Shown: positions 7,897-14,510 of the stretch, one piece after another
Layout: each line of letters opens with the position of its first letter
How positions within the stretch are numbered: position 1 is the first letter of the stretch
Assembly (NCBI GenBank): GCA_041741995.1
Contig: JBGSJN010000106.1
Location: 1 to 34,752 of the forward strand
Direction: 5' to 3'
Length of the DNA stretch: 34,752 nucleotides
DNA from: WTXA01 sp041741995
Lineage (GTDB): Bacteria; Bacillota; TC1
Notes under the pieces: model-generated
Told to the model about the DNA's origin: nothing
The model's input: the letters and a program-made list of their open reading frames with translations, nothing else
The model's database searches: none
Translations under genes and position numbers: made by a program

Positions 7897-9278
7897 TATT
7901 TAGTACCTCCTACAACAAGACTTGGAATTCTTAAAGTAGGTTGACCATCAGCTACTGGTGCACCCTGACCATCCTTGCCACAAGTTCCTAGCGAGTAACC
8001 AAAATCATTAGCGACCATATCTATCTTATTCAAGACATCTGGACCATTGCCAATCAAAGTAGCTCCTCTTACTTGCTCTTCTATTTTTCCATTTTTAATT
8101 AAATATCCCTCTGAAACTTCAAATACAAAATCACCTGTTGCAGTATTAACTTGTCCCCCACCCATATGTTTGACAAATAATCCATTATCAACTGAAGCAA
8201 TGATATCTTCCTTACTTTCTTTACCTTTACTGATATAGGTATTTGTCATTCTTGTGATAGGCATTGCATGATAACCTTCTCTTCTGCCATTTCCAGTTGG
8301 ATCTATTCCTAATTCATCGGCAGATTGTAAATCGCTCATGTATCCTCTTAAAACACCATTTTTAATCAGGATATTTTCTTTGGTCTTAGTACCTTCGTCG
8401 TCATAAAAACTTGTTCCGTATCTACCTTTGATTGTACCATCATCAACAACTGAAATTAATTCAGAAGCTACCTTTTCTCCTATTTTATTACCATAAACAG
8501 ACATACCTTTTTTTACAATATCTGCTTCTAGACCATGACCACAAGCTTCATGTACCATAGTTCCCCCAGCTTCACCTGAAACTATAACCGGCATAGTCCC
8601 ACTTGGTGCTTCATTAGCTATTAACAAGTTTTCACCTTTTAATTTTACTCCATCTAAGATGGACTCCATATTTCTTGTTTTAATAAATCCATAGTCACCT
8701 AATGCACCAACTACATCATAAGCACTTTGAATCTGTTCACCTTTTTGAAAAACTCCCTGAATTATGGTTTTCACTCTTGGTCGCTTATCATGGACATAAA
8801 CTCCATTGGAATTCATTATATATACATCTTGGTCAACATCGCCATAAGATAAAGTCAGCTGGATTAAAGAACCTTTATCCACCCAGGCTAATTCATTTAA
8901 ATGTAGTAATAAATCGGCTTTTTCTTTCAATGTGCCACTATCCATGTTTGTGTCATACAGGTAAGCATCTGTGCCTTCTAAAAGTTCGTGTTTATTTTCT
9001 ACGAGAATATTTTTACCACTTTCCTTATTAGCAAGATCTCCTGCTATTTGGAATAAGGCTTTCTCGCTTAAGTCTTCAGTAAAGGCAAAATATGTTCTAC
9101 CACCATATATAACTCTAAGACCTGCTCCATATCTACTGCCTCTAGTAATTCTTTCTATTTTCTTATTATCTAAAACTACACCAAGTGTACTTTTAGACTC
9201 TAAATAGATATCAGCAAAATCACAACCTTTTGATATTAGTTTTTCTAAGGTCTTTTCCAGTAAAATTTTTTCAATCAT
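7896..9278 (-). CDS. tldD: TldD-like catalytic subunit of a TldD/TldE metalloprotease
   Basis: A 460-residue zinc protease. The metal-binding helix HEACGH is at 243-248, following the strand SGEAGGTMV, and the C-terminus has the family's GTCGKDGQGAPVADGQPTLRI-type ending. The substrate pathway is a narrow cavity that accepts unfolded peptides in known homologues. The ATG at 9278 is one base after the aroK stop with AAGGAGC upstream, and the gene ends in a TAATG overlap with pmbA. Position between shikimate genes (aroK upstream, aroQ beyond pmbA) is not explained by its function. Confidence 0.9.
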   Translation of the reverse strand: MIEKILLEKTLEKLISKGCDFADIYLESKSTLGVVLDNKKIERITRGSRYGAGLRVIYGGRTYFAFTEDLSEKALFQIAGDLANKESGKNILVENKHELLEGTDAYLYDTNMDSGTLKEKADLLLHLNELAWVDKGSLIQLTLSYGDVDQDVYIMNSNGVYVHDKRPRVKTIIQGVFQKGEQIQSAYDVVGALGDYGFIKTRNMESILDGVKLKGENLLIANEAPSGTMPVIVSGEAGGTMVHEACGHGLEADIVKKGMSVYGNKIGEKVASELISVVDDGTIKGRYGTSFYDDEGTKTKENILIKNGVLRGYMSDLQSADELGIDPTGNGRREGYHAMPITRMTNTYISKGKESKEDIIASVDNGLFVKHMGGGQVNTATGDFVFEVSEGYLIKNGKIEEQVRGATLIGNGPDVLNKIDMVANDFGYSLGTCGKDGQGAPVADGQPTLRIPSLVVGGTK

Positions 9279-9279
9279 T

Positions 9280-9804
9280 TTATAGCTCCTTGTTCAACCA
9301 TTTATAATAGTATTCTTTAATTTCTTCTGCGATTTGTTTTGGTGTTTTACTATTTGTGTCTATTCGCACATTTGCTTCAAGATAATATGGCAGTCTTTTT
9401 TCGTATAGATTTTTTAATTCTTCTAAGGTTTTGCCTTTAGCTAAAGGTCTTAAATTATTTCTATTGACTCGATTGTAAACTTCATTGATATCTAAATCTA
9501 AAAAAACAACAAAATTATTCTTTAAGGCCATTTTTCTTACTTCTTCATTTAGAAAAAGTCCTCCACCTGTACTAATAATATTGTTGTTACGAGACAATAG
9601 TTTTTTTGCTACTTCCACTTCTCTGGCTCTAAAGTAGTTTTCACCTTTTTTATTAAAAATTTCTGATATAGGAATTTTTTCTTCTTTTTCAATTATGCTA
9701 TCAATATCAAATAGCGAATAGCCAAAAATCCCCTTTAAGGACTTTGCGATTGTTGTTTTTCCCACAGCCATAAAGCCAACTAGAACTATATTATTCACTT
9801 TCAA
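9280..9804 (-). CDS. aroK: Shikimate kinase
   Basis: Phosphorylates shikimate at O3 with ATP, the fifth shikimate pathway step. The 174-residue P-loop protein shows Walker A GFMAVGKTT (10-18), the shikimate-binding DID (33-35), R59 in YFRARE, the STGGG loop (78-82), and the lid arginine segment NLRPLA. The start ATG at 9804 lies inside the end of aroE (14-nt overlap), implying coupled translation, and the stop is one base before tldD. Confidence 0.94.
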   Translation of the reverse strand: MKVNNIVLVGFMAVGKTTIAKSLKGIFGYSLFDIDSIIEKEEKIPISEIFNKKGENYFRAREVEVAKKLLSRNNNIISTGGGLFLNEEVRKMALKNNFVVFLDLDINEVYNRVNRNNLRPLAKGKTLEELKNLYEKRLPYYLEANVRIDTNSKTPKQIAEEIKEYYYKWLNKEL

Positions 9805-10642
9805 CCTCCAATAGAGAATAAGCAGTCCTAAGCATTAAGTCTGTATCCTCTTCTAGACCAGTCCAGATTTTGAAGCTATGATAACCTTGATACACTAACA
9901 TTTCTAGTCCATTAATGCACTTTGCACCATTAACTTTGGATTTTTTCAAAAATTCTGTTTCTAATGGGTTATAGACTATATCTATAACTGTTTTGCATGA
10001 AGTTAACTTATCATAAGGGAATTCAATTTTTCCTGCCTGGTTTTTCATACCAAGTGGTGTGGTTTGAATAATAATATCATAATCTGCAATTTTCAAATCC
10101 TTGAGATCTGACCATGAAATAAATTTGCTATTTGTTCCTGTCTGTCTTATTTTCGATGATATACTTCCACCTTTATTTTCATCTCTGGCTACTATATCAA
10201 TTCTAGCAGCCTTTTGATCTGTTAAATATAGAGAGATTCCTTTACAGGCACCACCGCTACCTAAAATTAATATATTTTTATTTTCATATTGAACATTATT
10301 TCGAATAAGTGTTTCTAATAGTCCTAAACCATCTGTATTATAACCTTTTAATTTGCCAGCTTCATATTTGACTGTATTAACTGCTCTTAACTTGGAAGCT
10401 AGAACATCAAGTTCATCTAGATATGGTATTATTTTTTCTTTGTAAGGAATAGTAACATTGAATCCGAGTATTAAACTTTCTTTATCCCTAACCACTTTCA
10501 TGAATGATTCCAATTCATTTTCAGCTAGTTCCCATTTTTCATATGTGTAATCAGCTGATAGTTTTTCAATAGCTGTGTTATGAAGAACAGGTGACAAACT
10601 GTGTCCTAGTGGATTTCCAATAATACCCAGCAAGTTTCTCAT
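9791..10642 (-). CDS. aroE: Shikimate dehydrogenase (NADP+)
   Basis: Reduces 3-dehydroshikimate to shikimate with NADPH. At 283 residues it is full length. Motifs are the substrate site HSLSPVLHN (14-22), catalytic K68 in NVTIPYK, D104 in GYNTDGLG, the nucleotide-binding GSGGACKGI (128-136) and the late YNPLET and NGLEMLVYQG segments. The ATG at 10642 shares a base with the yqeG stop (TAATG) and the 3' end overlaps aroK by 14 nt. The yqeG–aroE link matches Bacillus, except that yqeH is absent here. Confidence 0.94.
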   Translation of the reverse strand: MRNLLGIIGNPLGHSLSPVLHNTAIEKLSADYTYEKWELAENELESFMKVVRDKESLILGFNVTIPYKEKIIPYLDELDVLASKLRAVNTVKYEAGKLKGYNTDGLGLLETLIRNNVQYENKNILILGSGGACKGISLYLTDQKAARIDIVARDENKGGSISSKIRQTGTNSKFISWSDLKDLKIADYDIIIQTTPLGMKNQAGKIEFPYDKLTSCKTVIDIVYNPLETEFLKKSKVNGAKCINGLEMLVYQGYHSFKIWTGLEEDTDLMLRTAYSLLEVESE

Positions 10643-11142
10643 TACTTCATTTTCTCCTTTTTTAAATTTCTTTTTACAAAATATTCAAAAACTCTATATA
10701 TTTTAGTCATAAAGAAATCACTAGTTGTCATTGGTTCGACTAGTATACTTTGAACCCCAGCAAGTCTTGCAGCAAAAACATCAGTAAAAATCTGGTCACC
10801 CACCATTATAGCTTCAGTGCTTTTGCTATTCACTAATTTCAGACTATCAACCACACCTTTTTTAAATGGTTTTTTCGCCATGTAAATTACTGGCACATCA
10901 AACTTCCCGGCAATAATCTGAGCTCTTCTAGGATAGGCATTTGAAACTAGACATATCTTGAATCCTTCATTCTTAACTATATCAACCCACGCAATTACTT
11001 TTTTTTCAGGTATCATTGTTTTAAATGGTACAAGAGTATTATCAATATCAAGTAGCAAGGTGTTTATTCCATCTCTTCTTAAAATATTAAAATCTATGTC
11101 ATATATTGTATCAATAAAATATTCTGGTTTTAAATCTATCAT
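10642..11142 (-). CDS. yqeG: YqeG family HAD IIIA-type phosphatase
   Basis: A 166-residue HAD-superfamily protein with motif I LLLDIDNTLVPF (nucleophile D32, acid D34), the motif II region CLVSNAYPRR, motif III lysine around AKKPFKKG, and motif IV VGDQIFTDVFAA. This is the YqeG subfamily found widely in Firmicutes, related to phosphatidylglycerol-phosphate phosphatases, but the substrate is not established from sequence. The ATG at 11142 follows the U32 gene by one base with AAGGAGC upstream, and the stop overlaps the aroE start. Confidence 0.86.
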   Translation of the reverse strand: MIDLKPEYFIDTIYDIDFNILRRDGINTLLLDIDNTLVPFKTMIPEKKVIAWVDIVKNEGFKICLVSNAYPRRAQIIAGKFDVPVIYMAKKPFKKGVVDSLKLVNSKSTEAIMVGDQIFTDVFAARLAGVQSILVEPMTTSDFFMTKIYRVFEYFVKRNLKKEKMK

Positions 11143-11143
11143 T

Positions 11144-12355
11144 TTAGCTCCTTATTCTTAGTAGAGAACCTGGCATAATACCAGGTATTTTATTTATTCT
11201 TAATATTTCTTTAGGATGAGGTGCACTTTCTACAGTTTCACCTTTCTCATTGACTATTTTATCTATAGTTATGTTGAGATTGCTACCAAATGGTAATAGT
11301 ACTTCCAAAGTATCTCCTAGAACAAACTTATTTCTTTGTTCAATTAAAATACTGTCTTCTAGCACTTCAATAACCTTACCTACAAACTTTATATTTTTTT
11401 GTACATTGAAAGGTTCATACTGTTGCATATTAACATCATTTTCATCTAAATAAAAACCTGTGGTATAATCTCGCTCACCTATTCCATCAAGTTCTGCCAT
11501 CAGTCTTGGTAAGGCTATATTCAAATCTCCACCAGCTTCAATAATATCAACGGCTTCACGATAAACCTTAGTAACTGTTGCTACATAATGAATGCTTTTC
11601 ATTCTTCCCTCGATCTTAAGGCTAGTAACACCACTATTTATAAATCTTTCTAAATATGGCAACATACATAAATCTTTTGAATTAAAAATATATGTACCTC
11701 TTTCATCTTCTTCAATTGGCATAAACTGATCTTCTCTTTGTTTTTCAACAACATAGTATTCCCATCTACATGGATGTGTGCAACTTCCATTATTTGCACT
11801 TTTTCCTGTCATGTACATACTTAACATACATCGGCCTGAATAGGCCATACACATGGCTCCATGAACGAAAGCTTCAATTTCTACATCAGTTTTTTCATGT
11901 ATACCTGCTATTTCCTTTAATGAAACCTCACGCCCTAGGACAACCCTCTCAAGACCTTGTTCTTTCCAGAACTGACACCCTGCCCAGTTTAAAGTGTTGC
12001 TTTGGGTGCTTAGATGGATTGGTGTATTAGGTGCATGTTTTTTTGCTAGATAAATTATGCCCGGATCAGATACTATCATTGCATCTACTCTAATTTCATT
12101 AAGCTTTTCTAAATATTCGATAATATTTTCTAAATCAATATTATGCGGAAATATATTTAAGGCAATATAGAGTTTTTTATCTAATTCGACACTTATTTTT
12201 TTTGCTTCTTTCAATTCTTCTAAGTCGAAATTTCCAGCTTTCGAACGTAAACTAAAATTCTTGCCTCCAACATAAGCGGCATCAGCACCATATAGATAAG
12301 CTATTTTTAATTTTTCTAAATTTCCAGCTGGGGCTAATACTTCTATTTTTTTCAT
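11144..12355 (-). CDS. U32 family peptidase-like protein, probable tRNA 5-hydroxyuridine hydroxylase (TrhP/YrrO-like)
   Basis: A 403-residue U32 protein beginning with the family's APAGNLEKLKIAYLYGADAAY barrel segment. It has the hallmark HGAMCMAYSGRCMLS and the further cysteines in NGSCTHPCRW, which are expected to hold an iron-sulfur cluster. A C-terminal beta domain follows. In Bacillus, the paralogues at this locus downstream of mltG (YrrN and YrrO) are needed for prephenate-dependent 5-hydroxyuridine formation at tRNA position 34; size and cysteines fit the YrrO type. Only one such gene is present here. The tRNA role is inferred from family and locus; the older label is collagenase-like protease. 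The start ATG at 12355 has AAAGGA 6 nt upstream. Confidence 0.82.
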   Translation of the reverse strand: MKKIEVLAPAGNLEKLKIAYLYGADAAYVGGKNFSLRSKAGNFDLEELKEAKKISVELDKKLYIALNIFPHNIDLENIIEYLEKLNEIRVDAMIVSDPGIIYLAKKHAPNTPIHLSTQSNTLNWAGCQFWKEQGLERVVLGREVSLKEIAGIHEKTDVEIEAFVHGAMCMAYSGRCMLSMYMTGKSANNGSCTHPCRWEYYVVEKQREDQFMPIEEDERGTYIFNSKDLCMLPYLERFINSGVTSLKIEGRMKSIHYVATVTKVYREAVDIIEAGGDLNIALPRLMAELDGIGERDYTTGFYLDENDVNMQQYEPFNVQKNIKFVGKVIEVLEDSILIEQRNKFVLGDTLEVLLPFGSNLNITIDKIVNEKGETVESAPHPKEILRINKIPGIMPGSLLRIRS

Positions 12356-12365
12356 TTTAATTCCT

Positions 12366-13457
12366 TTATTTTTGATATTTTTGTATAGCTTCTAAATGTT
12401 CATCATATGTCAGGCTGAAATAGTGAGAACCATCACCCTTGGCTACAAAAAACAAATATTTATTTGTATCAGGTTTTATCACTGCCTCGATTGATTTTAT
12501 ACCTGGATTACATATAGGTCCAGGAGGTAGGCCAGGATATTTATAGGTGTTATATGGAGAGTCCAACCTGGTTTCTTCAAAGGTTACAGTTGTTGAAAAT
12601 TTTTCCCTATTTAATGCATATTGAACTGTTGCGCATGATTGAAGATTCATATCAATTTCTATTCTATTAAAAAAGACTCCAGCTATTTTAGCTCTTTCAT
12701 CATCCTTAACTGCTTCTTTTTCCACAATTGAAGCCAGTGTCAATAGTTCATTATAATCAAGGCCATTTTCATTTGAAGCTGTTTTTAATTCTTCCCATAC
12801 TTTAGTCTTGAAGGTATCTAATAGAATTTTAATTATTTCTTCACTAGTTGCATCTTCATTGAAAAAATATGTATCAGGATACATAAAGCCTTCAAGCTTA
12901 TATTTAACCGAAGGTTCTAGATCGAATTTCAAAAACTCATAATCAAAATTTCCTGCTTTTGCTAATTCTAAAAATTCCGTCTTATTACCTAATTGTTTGC
13001 TTTCCATTAAAGTAGCTACTTGAGTTATAACAAATCCTTCAGGTATTGTTACTTTGACTCCGTTAGTTTGGTTTTGACCTTTACTTAAAAGTTCAGTTAT
13101 TTCTTTAAAGTCAATCGGTCTTTCTACACTATATTGTCCTGCTTTGAATTTACTGCTGTCAGCAAATAGCTTAACATAAATTCTAAAGGAATTTGCAGAT
13201 TTTATAACTTTACTTTCTTCAAGGATATCAGCTATTTTTGTCAAACTTGAACCTGTTTCAATATTAAAGTTAGCCTGGCCTTTTTCTCTTGAAGGTCCAA
13301 ACGAACTTGCAACATTAAATCCTGCGACAACTATGACAAATAGCAATATAAAAATAAATGCTATTTTTATATTGCTATTTTTTTTATTATTATTTCTATT
13401 ATTTCTTTTAGTTCTATTAGATCGTGAACTTTGTACGATATTATTATTGTTCCTCAA
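12366..13457 (-). CDS. mltG: Endolytic transglycosylase MltG
   Basis: An inner-membrane enzyme that cleaves nascent peptidoglycan strands and limits glycan length. The 363-residue protein has an asparagine- and arginine-rich cytoplasmic N-terminus, one membrane anchor at about 31-52, a LysM-like segment, and the YceG catalytic domain. The catalytic glutamate is expected at E246 in ASIVEKEA, and the GLPPGPICNPGIKS and KGDGSHYFSLTYDEH signatures are present. The start is TTG at 13457-13455, with GAGGTG 5 nt upstream, and no alternative Met precedes the membrane segment. The position after DUF1292 matches the Bacillus yrzB–yrrL order. Confidence 0.92.
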   Translation of the reverse strand: MRNNNNIVQSSRSNRTKRNNRNNNKKNSNIKIAFIFILLFVIVVAGFNVASSFGPSREKGQANFNIETGSSLTKIADILEESKVIKSANSFRIYVKLFADSSKFKAGQYSVERPIDFKEITELLSKGQNQTNGVKVTIPEGFVITQVATLMESKQLGNKTEFLELAKAGNFDYEFLKFDLEPSVKYKLEGFMYPDTYFFNEDATSEEIIKILLDTFKTKVWEELKTASNENGLDYNELLTLASIVEKEAVKDDERAKIAGVFFNRIEIDMNLQSCATVQYALNREKFSTTVTFEETRLDSPYNTYKYPGLPPGPICNPGIKSIEAVIKPDTNKYLFFVAKGDGSHYFSLTYDEHLEAIQKYQK

Positions 13458-13476
13458 TTATACACCTCTATGACTA

Positions 13477-13788
13477 TTATTTACTAATTGAGTCAATAAT
13501 CTCCTGATCATCTTCATCTTCTTCACAATATAGTTCTTCAATTGCTGCTGCAACCGCTTGATATTCTTCATCATCCTCAATTGTCATTAATACTTCTTCA
13601 TCATCTTCTTTGACTACTTTCATAATTACGTAATAGTCATCTTCTTCACTTTCGCCCTCAATTTCCATTGGCATCAACATAGCATAAACTCCAGTTTCAA
13701 CCTCTATCATGTCTACAATAATGAACTGATGTTCTAAACCTTCCTCATCAGTTAATATTACTATATCTTTTTCATCAATATTTTCCAT
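13477..13788 (-). CDS. DUF1292 family acidic protein (YrzB-like)
   Basis: A small, very acidic 103-residue protein of unknown function. The family pattern is visible: IVILTDEEGLEHQFIIVDMIE, then YAMLMPMEIE and DYYVIMKVVKEDDEEVLMTIEDDEEYQAVAAAIEEL. The start is the ATG at 13788, with AGGAAGGA 8 nt upstream; a longer frame to 13812 has no such site. It has a promoter of its own in the end of ruvX and lies between ruvX and mltG, the same place as in Bacillus. Its persistent linkage to ireB, ruvX and mltG is the only functional hint. Confidence 0.85.
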   Translation of the reverse strand: MENIDEKDIVILTDEEGLEHQFIIVDMIEVETGVYAMLMPMEIEGESEEDDYYVIMKVVKEDDEEVLMTIEDDEEYQAVAAAIEELYCEEDEDDQEIIDSISK

Positions 13789-13820
13789 TTTTATGTTCCT
13801 TCCTCTTTGCAATTTAGTTA

Positions 13821-13849
13821 ATTATAGCATAAAATATGTCTAATGTCAT
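13821..13849 (-). promoter_or_regulatory. Internal promoter upstream of DUF1292–mltG
   Basis: The minus strand has -35 ATGACA (13849-13844), a 17-nt spacer ending in TGC, and -10 TATAAT (13826-13821), so both elements are near consensus and the -10 is extended. The -35 overlaps the ruvX stop codon. Transcription would begin about 25-30 nt upstream of the DUF1292 ATG. Confidence 0.6.
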
Positions 13850-14250
13850 TTTTGCTTATCGAGATATTTTTGAAGAAAAAAGGTTGCAGCCAGGGCATCT
13901 ATTTTGCTTTTTCTTTTTTCTCTTCTCACATCACCAGCTATAAGTATTCTTTGTGCTGAAACTGTAGTAAGCCTCTCATCTTCATAAACTATTTCAACGT
14001 CAATAAAACTTTTAATAGTTTCACCTAAAGATTCAGCCATTAAAGCCTTATCGCCTTTTTCACCACTCATATGTAATGGTAATCCAATTATTATATGAGT
14101 AATTTTTTCAGCGATTACAATATTCTTGATATTTTCTAGTAGACTTTTATTATTAATCAAAACACTGTGGGTTGTTGCAATAGTATTTGATAAATCACTA
14201 ATAGCAACGCCTATCCTTTTTTGACCGTAATCTAAGGCTAAGCATCTCAT
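13846..14250 (-). CDS. ruvX: RuvX/YqgF, Holliday junction resolvase-like / pre-16S rRNA nuclease
   Basis: A 134-residue RNase H-fold nuclease of the YqgF family, implicated in 16S rRNA 5'-end maturation and Holliday junction processing. It shows the first catalytic Asp strand LALDYGQKRIGVAISD, the central IIIGLPLHMSGEKG, and the YEDERLTTVSAQRIL and SKIDALAATFFLQKYL segments with acidic residues. The start ATG overlaps the ireB stop in TAATG. The ireB–ruvX order is highly conserved in Firmicutes. Confidence 0.92.
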   Translation of the reverse strand: MRCLALDYGQKRIGVAISDLSNTIATTHSVLINNKSLLENIKNIVIAEKITHIIIGLPLHMSGEKGDKALMAESLGETIKSFIDVEIVYEDERLTTVSAQRILIAGDVRREKRKSKIDALAATFFLQKYLDKQK

Positions 14251-14498
14251 TATTTTAAATAAGACCTTACTAAATGCCTAATAATATCATCACGATCAAT
14301 CTGATGAATCAAAGCCCTAGCATTATTAAAACTTGTAATATATGCAGGGTCACCAGATAATAAATAACCAGCAATCTGATTAATAGGATTATATCCTTTT
14401 TCTTCCAGAGCTTGATAAACTTTCGTCAAGACTTCTTTTATAGTTTGTTCAGCCATTTCATCACCAGTAAATCTTACGGTGTTCTCCATTGAATCCAT
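14250..14498 (-). CDS. ireB: IreB family regulatory phosphoprotein (UPF0297)
   Basis: An 82-residue protein matching the IreB/YrzL family along its whole length (NTVRF near the start, TIKEVLTKVYQALEEKGYNP, QIAGYLLSGDPAYIT, ARALIHQIDRDDIIRHLVRSYL). In Enterococcus, IreB is phosphorylated on N-terminal threonines by the PASTA kinase IreK and lowers cephalosporin resistance; a threonine is present in the NTVRF segment. The ATG at 14498 has GGAGG 6 nt upstream. It lies 12 nt after alaS and overlaps ruvX by one base. Confidence 0.9.
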   Translation of the reverse strand: MDSMENTVRFTGDEMAEQTIKEVLTKVYQALEEKGYNPINQIAGYLLSGDPAYITSFNNARALIHQIDRDDIIRHLVRSYLK

Positions 14499-14510
14499 CT
14501 CTAACCTCCG

